From Acidobacteriaceae bacterium (GTDB taxonomy: Bacteria > Acidobacteriota > Terriglobia > Bryobacterales > Bryobacteraceae), in the NCBI GenBank assembly GCA_019240475.1, contig JAFAYI010000001.1, positions 1 to 64,000 on the forward strand: a stretch of 64,000 bases of DNA. The letters run 5' to 3'. Below the pieces are notes generated by a model. That model saw only the letters and a list, made by a program, of their open reading frames with translations. It was not told the origin of the DNA and made no database searches. Made by a program: the position numbers and the translations under genes. This document shows, one piece after another, positions 24,787 to 33,155 of this stretch (the stretch's first letter is position 1; the number at the start of each line of letters is the position of its first letter).

Positions 24787-26301
24787 ATGGATCCTAAACA
24801 CGCTCTGAGCAAAAAAGATCTCCTCGAGCTCCTGGTGGCGAAGCTCAGTGAATTCGTCGTCGTTCTGCTCGATACCAATGGATGTTTCGCTTCCTGGCAC
24901 CCCGGCGTCGAAATCGAATTCGGCTATACGGAGCAAGAATTTATCGGCCAGGGGCTGGAAATTCTGTTGCCGCCGTCCGAACGCTCAAACCAGAGCGCGC
25001 AACTCGAATTGGAACAAGCCGCGGAGAGCGGGCGCGCGTCCGACACCCGCTGGCTGGTCAACAAGAAAGGTCATCGCATGCTGGTAGAAGGCGTCACCGT
25101 CGGGCTGTACGACGATGCCGGAACGCTTGCGGGATTCGGGAAAGTATTGCGCGATGTCACCGAGCGCAAGAGGGCTGAAGACAGCCTTCGGGTTTTGGCC
25201 GGCGCGCTTGACCAATCCCCCGTGTTGGTGCGCGACTGGGACGGAACCGTGACGCATTGGACGGCCGGCTGCGCGCGCCTGTACGGTTGGATCGAAAACG
25301 AAGCGGTCGGCCAAAACATCCACCAACTGTTGGGAGCGGTTTTCCCGGCCCCGCTTGAAACCATTCAGGATCAGTTGCTCGCTTCGGGAATTTGGAACGG
25401 CGAACTGGAATGTATGCGGCGCGACGGCAGCCGGATCTTTATCTCCACCCGCTGGGTGCTGCTGCCTAAAGAAGCCGAAGAGCGCCCCCGGGTTATCGAA
25501 ACCCACACCGACATCACGGCGCGCCTAGAAGTACAAGGCGAGCTTGAGGCCGCTAACGGTCGGCTCCAGCGTATGGCGGCCGAACTGGCGCGCTCCAACG
25601 AAGAGCTGGAAGAATTCGCGCGCATCACTTCTCACGATTTAAGCGCGCCGCTCACTAGCACGCGCTGGCTGGTTGACCTTCTCGGCTCGCGCCACCAGGA
25701 ACAACTCGACTCGCAGGGCCGGTTGTACGTCAAGCAAATCGCCCAAGGCCTGGAGCGCATGGCGGATCTGGTAGAGGGCGTTCTTGCTCATGCGCAAGTA
25801 GGCCGCACACCCATTGGATCTTCCGAGGCGGCGCCGGCGCGAGATGCTCTCTTGATCGCGATCGAAAATCTGCGAAGAGACATTACAACCTCCGGCGCGA
25901 CGGTGTTGCACGACAACCTGCCGGAGGCGCACATAGAGCCCCGGGCATTGAGTCAGTTGTTTCAGAATCTGCTTTCGAATGCCGTTAAGTACCGCCGGCC
26001 CGATGTCAAGCCCGAGATTCGTGTGAGCGCCACGCGCCGGGGCGCTATGTGGCTCTTTTCTGTTGCCGACAACGGAATTGGCATAGACGCACAATGGTTC
26101 CAGCGGATCTTTCAGCCGATGCAGCGCGTACATGGCTCCGCCGTTGCCGGAAGCGGCATCGGCTTGGCTACTTGCAAAAAAATCGTGACTCGCGCGGGGG
26201 GCGCCATCTGGGTCGATTCGGAAGTGGGCCGGGGTTCAACCTTTTTCTTTACGTTGCCTGGGCCCCCGGATCACCCGGCGGGACCAAGCGGCGTCCCTTA
26301 A
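24787..26301 (+). CDS. PAS domain sensor histidine kinase
   Basis: This 504-residue soluble kinase has two PAS domains (about 20-130 with TERKRAEDSLR as linker, and 140-250 ending ITARLEVQGELEAAN). A coiled linker leads to the H box E275-to-T290 (EEFARITSHDLSAPLTS, phospho-acceptor H283). The ATPase domain shows LFQNLLSNAVKYRRP (N box), VADNGIGIDAQW (G1) and GSGIGLATCKKIV (G2). It has no membrane helix, so it senses a cytoplasmic signal, perhaps redox or light through PAS. No regulator is directly adjacent; the NarL-type gene at 27421 is a candidate partner. Its last 53 bases overlap the convergent TPR/GT gene. Confidence 0.95.
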   Translation: MDPKHALSKKDLLELLVAKLSEFVVVLLDTNGCFASWHPGVEIEFGYTEQEFIGQGLEILLPPSERSNQSAQLELEQAAESGRASDTRWLVNKKGHRMLVEGVTVGLYDDAGTLAGFGKVLRDVTERKRAEDSLRVLAGALDQSPVLVRDWDGTVTHWTAGCARLYGWIENEAVGQNIHQLLGAVFPAPLETIQDQLLASGIWNGELECMRRDGSRIFISTRWVLLPKEAEERPRVIETHTDITARLEVQGELEAANGRLQRMAAELARSNEELEEFARITSHDLSAPLTSTRWLVDLLGSRHQEQLDSQGRLYVKQIAQGLERMADLVEGVLAHAQVGRTPIGSSEAAPARDALLIAIENLRRDITTSGATVLHDNLPEAHIEPRALSQLFQNLLSNAVKYRRPDVKPEIRVSATRRGAMWLFSVADNGIGIDAQWFQRIFQPMQRVHGSAVAGSGIGLATCKKIVTRAGGAIWVDSEVGRGSTFFFTLPGPPDHPAGPSGVP

Positions 26302-27313
26302 TCGTCTCTTCGATCGCTGCTTGCAAGCGATCCACCACGCTTTCCCAATCGCCCGCGCGTGGTTGGCGAAACAAGCGCATGGTCGGATACCACGGCGAAT
26401 CTTCGCCCCGCTTCATCCATCGCCAGTCGCAATGAAAGGGAAGAAGAGTCCAAACCGGCCGTCCCATCGCGCCCGCCAGATGGGCCATCATCGTATCCGC
26501 CGTGACGATCAAGTCCAGCTTCTTCAGCGTGGCTGCCGCCGGAACAACGCACCGCTCATCTGTGTGCGCGTCCACGATCCTGTCGCGCCATAGCGCCAGT
26601 TCGCTTCTTTCCGCGCCGGCCTGCAAGCTGAAGAACGCTGTCCCGGGCGCTTCGAAGATCCGAGCCATCTGCTTTAGCGGAATGGAGCGCGCCGGATTGT
26701 AGCTGCTCGAGGCCCACACAATGCCGACCTTCAGATCTGTTGCGCCATCGTAGGCCGCGATCGGCGCCGCCGCAGGCAGATCCAGATACGGAATCTTCGC
26801 CGGAATCGTCTCAAGCGTCGTTCGAAAGATCCGCGGCAGTTCCACGATCTCGATTTGCTGATCCCATTCGGGCTCTCGCTCGCCCCAGGTAATTACCGCA
26901 TCGGCAACACGCGATTCCTCGATCAACCGCTTAAGCGCCGGCTGCGCCTCCACAATCAGCGTCTTGGCGCGCTCCCGAACCAGGGGCGCATACCGGATGA
27001 ACTGAATCGTGTCGCCAAGCCCATGTAGGCAGCGAACTATAACCCGGCGGCCCTCGAACGGCTTCCCATCCCAGAAGCGATGGCGGTCCGGCTTGCACCG
27101 AGCCGCGATCGCGTCGCTCTCCTCCCATGCCCGCTCATACCGGCCCAACAGCATATGGCACATCCAGCGTCCGCCCGCGCACGCGTCCGGATCATGACCG
27201 CTCCGCTCAGCCAACGCATATGACTCAAGCGCCTCCTCGAGACGCATCGCTCGAAGCAGTCCTTCCGCTTCGCCGAAGTATGCACTTCCTGCACTATCGA
27301 TTACCCTAGTCAT
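26249..27313 (-). CDS. TPR-like protein with GT9-type C-terminal domain
   Basis: This 354-residue protein starts with about 75 residues of TPR-like helices (EAEGLLRAMRLEEALESYALAERSGHDPDA, then GRYERAWEESDAIAAR). After RFWDGKPFEGRRVIVRCLHGLGDTIQFIRYAPLV, it has a glycosyltransferase family 9-like segment ending DLIVTADTMMAHLAGAMGRPVWTLLPFHCDWRW. That TADTxxAHLAGAxGxPVW motif is shared with many TPR-GT proteins. Such proteins may glycosylate cytoplasmic or exported proteins, though activity is rarely proven. Its 3' end overlaps the histidine kinase 3' end by 53 bases on the opposite strand. TTG- and ATG-rich upstream sequence separates it from the response regulator. Confidence 0.82.
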   Translation of the reverse strand: MTRVIDSAGSAYFGEAEGLLRAMRLEEALESYALAERSGHDPDACAGGRWMCHMLLGRYERAWEESDAIAARCKPDRHRFWDGKPFEGRRVIVRCLHGLGDTIQFIRYAPLVRERAKTLIVEAQPALKRLIEESRVADAVITWGEREPEWDQQIEIVELPRIFRTTLETIPAKIPYLDLPAAAPIAAYDGATDLKVGIVWASSSYNPARSIPLKQMARIFEAPGTAFFSLQAGAERSELALWRDRIVDAHTDERCVVPAAATLKKLDLIVTADTMMAHLAGAMGRPVWTLLPFHCDWRWMKRGEDSPWYPTMRLFRQPRAGDWESVVDRLQAAIEETIKGRRLVPPGDPGAQAT

Positions 27314-27420
27314 CGCGCTTTAATGTGTCTTGGATTGCGCCGCGAGCATCTAGTAGGCGGACGGGCCAACGGCCATTTCGGTCTGCTGCACCCGACGTTT
27401 TTACCAATGGGAGTATTGTT

Positions 27421-28062
27421 ATGACAGCCCCGCAGCCTGCGCTTTCTTCGGAGCCCACCCGGCCCAAGCTTCTGTTCGCCGACGACCATCATCTCGTACT
27501 CGACGTTCTCGCATTCGTTGCGGGATCGGAGTACGACGTGCGCGCGGTCGACAGTTCGGCGGCATTCGAGGCGGCGATGGACGAGTTCTCGCCGGATCTC
27601 GCCATTCTGGACCTGCGTTTGCCCGACGGTGACGGTTTTGACGTCGCGCGCCGTGTTCTCGACAAACGCCCCGATCTGAAACTGATTTTCTTGTCTATGC
27701 ACACCGAGCCCAAGTTTGTCAGGCAAGCCATGGAAAACGGCGCCAAAGGATATCTTTCGAAGCGCTCGCCCGCCGACGAGCTCATGCTGGCCATTCGTAC
27801 TGTGTTAAACGGCGGCACTTACGTGGGATCCCGCATGCAAATGGCCGTGGAGCAGGAACGCGCGCAAGAAGGCCCTCTGACGGAACGGCAGAAGGAAGTT
27901 CTGCGGCTCATCTCTCAGGGCTGTTCCGCCAAAGAAATTGCGACGCGCCTCAACATCTCCGTACGCACTGCCGAGTTTCATCGCGCCGCCATTATGGACC
28001 GCTTGAAGTTACACTCGACCGCCATGATGACTCGTTACGCGGTCGAGCATGGGCTGGCATAA
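27421..28062 (+). CDS. NarL/LuxR-type response regulator
   Basis: The ATG at 27421 is preferred over upstream starts, since GGGAG lies 8 bases ahead and the receiver begins soon after. The 213-residue product has a receiver domain with D21-D22 metal-binding acids, phospho-acceptor D64 in LAILDLRLPDGDG, LSMH and the KGYLSKRS lysine. The C-terminal LuxR helix-turn-helix is LTERQKEVLRLISQGCSAKEIATRLNISVRTAEFHRAAIMDRL. It should bind DNA after phosphorylation, perhaps by the PAS kinase about 1.1 kb upstream. Its last 28 bases overlap the small opposite-strand gene. Confidence 0.93.
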   Translation: MTAPQPALSSEPTRPKLLFADDHHLVLDVLAFVAGSEYDVRAVDSSAAFEAAMDEFSPDLAILDLRLPDGDGFDVARRVLDKRPDLKLIFLSMHTEPKFVRQAMENGAKGYLSKRSPADELMLAIRTVLNGGTYVGSRMQMAVEQERAQEGPLTERQKEVLRLISQGCSAKEIATRLNISVRTAEFHRAAIMDRLKLHSTAMMTRYAVEHGLA

Positions 28063-28253
28063 CGCGGAGTTTGCGTGGTGAACGCGATCAGCCCGGCAAG
28101 GCCCTCGGCTGCGACCGCGTAATTCGCTCGCGTTTCCAGCAGATTGTCCGTCGCAGCGCCCCAGAAACACGTCTCCGGAACGGATTCATAGATCAGGTCC
28201 GTCAGGATGACAAGCTCGGCGGCGGTAAGTTCGATTTCATGTGGATGAATCAT
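28035..28253 (-). CDS. Small hypothetical protein
   Basis: This 72-residue protein (MIHPHEIELTAAELVILTDL, ending TTQTPRYASPCSTA) is not recognised. A strong GGAGG lies 5 bases before the ATG, and the composition is protein-like (ELTAAELVILTDLIYESV, then NLLETRANYAVAAEGLAGLIAF), so it is probably real. Its 3' end overlaps the response regulator 3' end by 28 bases on the opposite strand. No membrane segment, cysteine pair or known motif is seen. The 96-base gap 28254-28349 shows no further gene. Confidence 0.55.
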   Translation of the reverse strand: MIHPHEIELTAAELVILTDLIYESVPETCFWGAATDNLLETRANYAVAAEGLAGLIAFTTQTPRYASPCSTA

Positions 28254-28349
28254 GTTCCCTCCGAGTTAGTAGTGCGGCCTAGCCGAACACTTTGTATCGG
28301 CCAGGTACCATCGCCGGGTACTTACTCCATCGGATAACTCCGTCTCGCT

Positions 28350-30155
28350 TCAGCTCTCGCCGTGCCGCGATTCCTCCGGTCGGCCATTCACTTTCGCGCC
28401 GCTGTTCTTCGCTGGAATAATCGGCAGAATCACCTCCGATGGATAGCCCTTTTCGTGGAAGATAGTCTGCTTTGCTTTGACGATCTTTGTCTCGTCCGCT
28501 ACTGCTTCGGCCGAATTCAAGTTGCGATCGAATCGCGGGAAATTACTGCTTGAAATCTCCAGGCGAATCCGGTGCCCGGCCGGGAAAACATAGCTTGTTA
28601 CACCCGCGTCGATACTGATCTGGTAGGGAGTGTTGCGCTTAACGAATATGGGCCTGTCCAGAGAAAGGCGGTAACGCAGCCGCTGTATCCCATCGGTCAC
28701 AATCGTCGGCCTCCCGTCGCGCGCCACATCCACCAGCTTCGCTGTGAAGTCGGTATCGTTTGCCGAGGTCGCCACGTATAAGACGGCGCGTACCGGCCCG
28801 GTGACTTCCGTGTCTTCCGATAACGGCGCCGACGTATAGACCAGCACATCCTGCCGCTGCTCGACGGGACTCTGGTCGAGCGGGCCGGGCGGCAGCAATT
28901 TGGGATCGCAGCAGATCGCCCCTCCCATGGTCGGCGCCGGAAACCGGGGATCGTAAGTAAACGTATCCGGCTGGGATCTTCGCACCGGCAACCACCCCAG
29001 CCCGCCGTCTCCCTCGGCCGAATTTGCATGTCCCTTGCTGCTCAAATAAAGCGGCGTGTAGCGCGTCCGGGCGAGCGGCCACTCGTGTTCTTCTCGCCAC
29101 GCATTGGGTCCCATCACGAAAATGTGAAGCGCCGGCCCGTTCTCCTCGTCCGCTTCATTCGTTTCGCCTTTCATCCAACGGTCGAACCATTCGGCCTGCT
29201 TCAGGCGAATGGGAATCGCCGCCTGCGAGCCGAAATCGCGGCTCGCAAACTTCAGGCCGGGATTGTGCGCCCAGGGACCAATCCAGGTTTCAACATGGTC
29301 GTGACGCTTCGCTAGCCTTGAGAACGCATCCAGGTCGCTTTCGGCATAGTTGTCGAACCACCCGCCCAGAGAAAGGACCGGAATGCCTACCCGCTTTAGT
29401 TGGTCGCGCAGGCTGAACGGTCTCCAATACGAGTCGTAAGAAGGATGATCGAGCGCCGCTCTCCACAGCGGCAGCGCCTCTCCCAGCGCCGCCACATCGG
29501 CCGTGCGCTCCGGCAAATGCCAGATATAGCCCGCAAACACGGGTCTCACGTGCGAGGGAGGCGTCAGGTTCTGCGCCAGCCATAGCAGTCGATGTCCCAG
29601 CTTCAGCGCGCCGCCCGTGGAATAGAACCGGTCCAGATACTCGTCGTCCCCCGAGCACATCGGCGAAATCGCCACCAGGTGCGGATTGTCTTGAACCGCC
29701 GCCCACCACTGCACCATTCCTAAATAGGAACTGCCCGCCATGCCCACGCGCCCGTTCGACCACGGCTGCCCTGCTATCCAGTCGATGGTGTCGCTGCTAT
29801 CGGGGCCCTCCTGCTCGGTCGGCCCGAAAATTCCTTGCGAGGCGTACCGGCCGCGTACATCCTCCATCAACACCGCATAACCGCGTTGCGTGAAGAATTG
29901 ATAAGTCCCAAGCGCTCCGGCCTTTCTGTTGTACGGCGTTCGGATCAAAATCGTACCGTAGCGGCCGCCTGCATGCGGCAGATACAGGTCCGCCGCAAGG
30001 CGAATACCGTCCCGCATCGGTATCGCCAGGCCGAGTTGCTGAAGGACGTCCGATTGAGGCGCCCGCTTTACCACCTGCGCCCGCGAATAGCCCACCGGCA
30101 GCAACGCCCCCACCGCGGCCCAGACCAACACCGCACCTCTAAACCTCATATTCAT
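28350..30155 (-). CDS. CocE/NonD family hydrolase
   Basis: The ATG at 30155 is chosen: it overlaps the YggS stop by 4 bases (ATGA at 30152-30155) and is followed by a signal peptide (MRFRGAVLVWAAVGALLPVGYSRAQ). The 601-residue protein has the X-Pro dipeptidyl-peptidase S15/CocE fold. The motif MRDGIRLAADLYLP begins the domain, EDVRGRYASQG carries the oxyanion region, and the nucleophile is S143 in GSSYLG. The C-terminal jelly-roll domain (ASANDTDFTAKLVDVARDGRP, then FPAGHRIRLEISSSNFPRFDRNLN) is typical. It acts on esters or acyl-amino bonds in the periplasm; the substrate is unknown. Confidence 0.92.
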   Translation of the reverse strand: MNMRFRGAVLVWAAVGALLPVGYSRAQVVKRAPQSDVLQQLGLAIPMRDGIRLAADLYLPHAGGRYGTILIRTPYNRKAGALGTYQFFTQRGYAVLMEDVRGRYASQGIFGPTEQEGPDSSDTIDWIAGQPWSNGRVGMAGSSYLGMVQWWAAVQDNPHLVAISPMCSGDDEYLDRFYSTGGALKLGHRLLWLAQNLTPPSHVRPVFAGYIWHLPERTADVAALGEALPLWRAALDHPSYDSYWRPFSLRDQLKRVGIPVLSLGGWFDNYAESDLDAFSRLAKRHDHVETWIGPWAHNPGLKFASRDFGSQAAIPIRLKQAEWFDRWMKGETNEADEENGPALHIFVMGPNAWREEHEWPLARTRYTPLYLSSKGHANSAEGDGGLGWLPVRRSQPDTFTYDPRFPAPTMGGAICCDPKLLPPGPLDQSPVEQRQDVLVYTSAPLSEDTEVTGPVRAVLYVATSANDTDFTAKLVDVARDGRPTIVTDGIQRLRYRLSLDRPIFVKRNTPYQISIDAGVTSYVFPAGHRIRLEISSSNFPRFDRNLNSAEAVADETKIVKAKQTIFHEKGYPSEVILPIIPAKNSGAKVNGRPEESRHGES

Positions 30156-30898
30156 GAGGCCTGCGGCGCGCCAGTCTGAGGCTTCGGCCGCGAGCCGAAC
30201 AGAGCCGTTCCTACTCGAATAACCGTGGCGCCTTCCTCGATCGCGACCTCGAAATCGTTGGACATGCCCATCGAAAGCTGCTTGAGCGAATGTTTGCGCG
30301 CCAGTTCGGCCAGCCGCCGGAAGTACGGCCTGGATTGCTCCGCGTCTTCCGACCACGGAGGCATGGTCATCAACCCGCTAATCCTGATCCTCGAACACTT
30401 GGAAGCTGCTTCGAGCAATCTCGGCAGCTGTTCAGGAGCGGCGCCGCTCTTGTTCTCTTCTCCCGAAAGTTTGATCTCCAGCAATATATCGGGAACCACA
30501 CCGCTCTCCGCCGCCGCGTCCAAGCGCTCGAGCAGCTTCACTGAATCCACCGTCTGAATCGCCTGGAACAATTCGCAGGCTTGTCTTGCTTTGTTCGATT
30601 GCAAGTGCCCGATCAGGTGAAAACGCGCATCCTTCAGGTCTGCTAGACGAGGCTGCTTGTCCGCGAATTCCTGCACATAGTTCTCGCCGAATTCCCGCAG
30701 GCCCGCCTGGTAGGCTTCCCGCACCCTCTCGGCAGAGAATTTCTTACTAACCGCCACTAAAGTTACGCCTGCGCGCTGCCGTCCGCTTCGCTCCACAGCT
30801 CGTTGAATGCGGGCTTCCACGTTGGAAAGGCGGTCTTGAAAAGATAAGCGGTCTTCAAAAGACAAGCGGGTTTGAAAGCTGGATGCCTCAAGTGGCAA
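30152..30898 (-). CDS. yggS: YggS family PLP homeostasis protein
   Basis: This PLP-binding protein of up to 248 residues matches the YggS/PLPBP family: LVAVSKKFSAERV has the Schiff-base lysine (K52 in this numbering), REFGENYVQEFADK and HLIGHLQSNKAR follow, and SMGMSNDFEVAIEEGATVIRVGTALFG closes the barrel. It buffers pyridoxal phosphate and affects amino acid balance. The TTG start at 30898 overlaps the divergent nuclease gene by 16 bases. A later TTG at 30865 would avoid that. The first 25 residues contain an unusual sixfold-residue repeat (RLSFED/RLSFQD/RLSN) made by an 18-bp DNA tandem repeat, so the real start may be downstream. The CocE gene overlaps its stop. Confidence 0.9.
   Translation of the reverse strand: MPLEASSFQTRLSFEDRLSFQDRLSNVEARIQRAVERSGRQRAGVTLVAVSKKFSAERVREAYQAGLREFGENYVQEFADKQPRLADLKDARFHLIGHLQSNKARQACELFQAIQTVDSVKLLERLDAAAESGVVPDILLEIKLSGEENKSGAAPEQLPRLLEAASKCSRIRISGLMTMPPWSEDAEQSRPYFRRLAELARKHSLKQLSMGMSNDFEVAIEEGATVIRVGTALFGSRPKPQTGAPQAS
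30830..30883. repeat. 18-bp tandem repeat, three imperfect copies
   Basis: Three consecutive 18-base units start at 30830, 30848 and 30866, each beginning GCGG followed by KTTT-like sequence (GCGGTCTTGAAAAGATAA, GCGGTCTTCAAAAGACAA, GCGGGTTTGAAAGCTGGA). The array lies at the start of the YggS frame and just ahead of the divergent nuclease gene, whose ATG is its last base onward. Confidence 0.75.
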
Positions 30899-32229
30899 AC
30901 ATCTATCATAAAATCAAAGGTCCTCACGACCCCCTCCGGGACCCCGCCGGCGACCCCTCCGCTTTGCGCGAGATAGTCGAAACTTTCCTCAAGACTTGCC
31001 GCGACCCGGCGCTCCTCGAATATGGCTGCCAGGCCGTGCGCCTGCGCCCCGGCGATTGCTCCCTCGAAGTACGTAGCGGAAACCTGTGGATAGAAGCCTG
31101 GGGCGAAACCCGCAGCGTCTCCCGCCGCATCCTGGCCATTGAACGCCGCGCGCCCGGCCTTCTCGACTGCACGGTTCACCGCTTCGGAGGCAAACCAGGC
31201 AAGCTCACATTTCTCGATCTGGAACGCCCCCAAACCGCCCGCAAAGCTCATTCGGGCGTGCGCCAAAGCTTCGCCGAACAGTTCCGCTGCATGCTGTTCC
31301 GGCAGTTCCCGGGGTGGGACATCGCCTCTCTCTCCTGCGGGCTCGACCTTCGGCGCTCCTTCTCATCGCTCTTCCCGCGCGCCCACCTCGCCAAGGGTGG
31401 CGGGCAGATTGCGGCGCTCGCCTGTCCATCCCTTCAGGAGGAACCGGCCATGCTCACCTTTGCGTTGCTATGGCTGGGCCATCTTCAGCAGCGCAGCCGT
31501 GCCGGCGCCCCGGTCTCGCTATCGCTCTTTCTGCCCGATGCAGCCGGAAATCTGACCGCCCATCGTCTTCGCTGGCTCACCGGCCTGCCTCTGACCACGC
31601 GCATTTTCCGCTACAATGCCCACGGTTCGGCCGGCGAGGTCGACCCCTCCGATTTGGGCAACCTTCGAACCCAGCTCCGCGCCGCCTCTCCATACGCGAA
31701 GCTGCTAAAGGCATCCTCGCCCCTCCCGAGCCCGGTTCCGCCCCGCGATTCCTCGGAGCGCTCGCTCGAAGCGCTCGTGCGCTCGCATCCGGATCTAATC
31801 GAACCGTCCCTGGCTCGCGCCCCGGTTCACGGACAAGTGCTCACCTTCGCTGCAGGCGATCGAGACCTCATCGATTTGCTGGCCGTTTCCGTATCCGGCC
31901 GCCTCGCTATCCTCGAACTCAAAACCTCCGAAGATATTCACTTGCCCATTCAGGCGCTAGACTACTGGATGCGTATCCGCTGGCACGCCCAACGCGGCGA
32001 GTTGGATCATCTGTTCCCGGGCGTTCCGCTCGCCCCGGCCTTGCCGAAACTGCTCCTCGTCGCGCCGGCCATGTCGTTTCACTCCTCGAACGCCGCTATC
32101 TTGCGTCACTTCTCACCCGAGATTGAAGTCGAACGTGTGGGCATAAATTCGGATTGGCAGCATAGCCTTAAAGTCGTAGCGCGGCTCAAAGGCGCCGATG
32201 CCCCCATTTCACACGGGAGTTTTGAATGA
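30883..32229 (+). CDS. NucS-like PD-(D/E)XK nuclease domain protein
   Basis: This 448-residue protein has an uncharacterised N-terminal domain (LREIVETFLKTCRDPALLEYG, then VSRRILAIERRAPGLLDCTVHRFG) and a C-terminal restriction-endonuclease-like core. LEALVRSHPDLIEPSL leads to GDRDLIDLLAVSVSGRLAILELKTSED, where D331 and E345-L-K347 are the metal-site residues of the NucS/RecB-like family. QALDYWMRIRWHAQ completes it. It is likely a DNA nuclease or a decayed nuclease with a DNA-binding role; the N-terminal part is not known to me. Its stop overlaps the next gene (ATGA at 32226-32229). Divergent with yggS, with overlapping 5' ends. Confidence 0.7.
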   Translation: MPQVANIYHKIKGPHDPLRDPAGDPSALREIVETFLKTCRDPALLEYGCQAVRLRPGDCSLEVRSGNLWIEAWGETRSVSRRILAIERRAPGLLDCTVHRFGGKPGKLTFLDLERPQTARKAHSGVRQSFAEQFRCMLFRQFPGWDIASLSCGLDLRRSFSSLFPRAHLAKGGGQIAALACPSLQEEPAMLTFALLWLGHLQQRSRAGAPVSLSLFLPDAAGNLTAHRLRWLTGLPLTTRIFRYNAHGSAGEVDPSDLGNLRTQLRAASPYAKLLKASSPLPSPVPPRDSSERSLEALVRSHPDLIEPSLARAPVHGQVLTFAAGDRDLIDLLAVSVSGRLAILELKTSEDIHLPIQALDYWMRIRWHAQRGELDHLFPGVPLAPALPKLLLVAPAMSFHSSNAAILRHFSPEIEVERVGINSDWQHSLKVVARLKGADAPISHGSFE

Positions 32230-33155
32230 GCACTGTGCAAACTCTGGTCAACGTTAAGAAAGCGCTCTCCACCCTCAACCCCAAGCAGGCTCGCGAGATG
32301 AGCCGGCGGTCTCTTCACATCGCCCTTAACGCGGCAAACCCGGAAGCCTACCGGCGCATGGAGGATTTTTTCCTCACCGACCTGAGCCCGGCGCGCCGGC
32401 GCGAGTCGAGCTACTCGCTAACCCGCGGCGCCGCCACCGGTGGAAACTACGATCTCGTCATCTATGACCAGACCGTCTCCGCTCCCGCTCATGCCCTGGT
32501 GTTCGAACCCGACCGCCCGCATCACATCGTCAGCCGGATTCTCGACCGCCATTACGATCTCGGCGTCCCCCTGGCGCGCTCTTTCTTCCCCTTCCGTCGG
32601 CCCTTCATCGAACGCGTCATAGCGAAAACCGCGCGCGAAAATACGCTCTTCTCCCTCGCCACGGCGCTTCCCGATATTATTCCGAGCTTTATCGAACTCC
32701 CGTGGGCTATCGCCGAATTCGCCTCCGACACCGCTTTTCTAACGATGAATCAGGTTCGCATGGCCTTCCTGATCGCGGGCGCGAGCGACCGCGAAGTCGG
32801 CTACCTGGAACAGAAGCCTGAAATCGCAACGGTCATCGGTAGCGCCTTCGGCTGGCGCGCCCTTGCCCGTCAACTGGTCGGCAAGATTCCGTTCGGCGGC
32901 GGATTGATCGCCAAAGCGGGGGTCGCCTACGCAGGCACCAAAGTGCTCGGCCTCTCGCTCGAACATTACTACAGCATCGGATTCACCTACACGCGCGCCG
33001 AACGCGACCGCCTGTACGCCGACGCATTCCGCCAAGGCAAGAAAGTCGCCCAGCGGATCTTGACCTCTCTGCGTCCCGATCTTGCAGCCCGCTACGCCGC
33101 CGCCGACTCTGCCACCGCGTCAACACCCTCCAGCCCGGCCGCGGCCCTGTCCTGA
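32226..33155 (+). CDS. Hypothetical protein with hydrophobic C-terminal half
   Basis: This 309-residue protein is coupled to the nuclease gene by a 4-base overlap. The N-terminal 80 residues are polar (MSRRSLHIALNAANPEAYRRMEDFFLTDLSPARRRES). The middle (NTLFSLATALPDIIPSFIELPWAIAEFASDTAFLTMNQVRMAFLIAGASDREVGYLEQKPEIATVIGSAFGWRALARQLVGKIPFGGGLIAKAGVAYAGTKVLG) is hydrophobic with glycine-rich helices and recalls DUF697-type membrane-associated domains. The tail is Ala/Ser/Pro rich. The function is unknown; membrane association is inferred. The next gene, YceH, starts directly at its stop codon. Confidence 0.65.
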   Translation: MSTVQTLVNVKKALSTLNPKQAREMSRRSLHIALNAANPEAYRRMEDFFLTDLSPARRRESSYSLTRGAATGGNYDLVIYDQTVSAPAHALVFEPDRPHHIVSRILDRHYDLGVPLARSFFPFRRPFIERVIAKTARENTLFSLATALPDIIPSFIELPWAIAEFASDTAFLTMNQVRMAFLIAGASDREVGYLEQKPEIATVIGSAFGWRALARQLVGKIPFGGGLIAKAGVAYAGTKVLGLSLEHYYSIGFTYTRAERDRLYADAFRQGKKVAQRILTSLRPDLAARYAAADSATASTPSSPAAALS

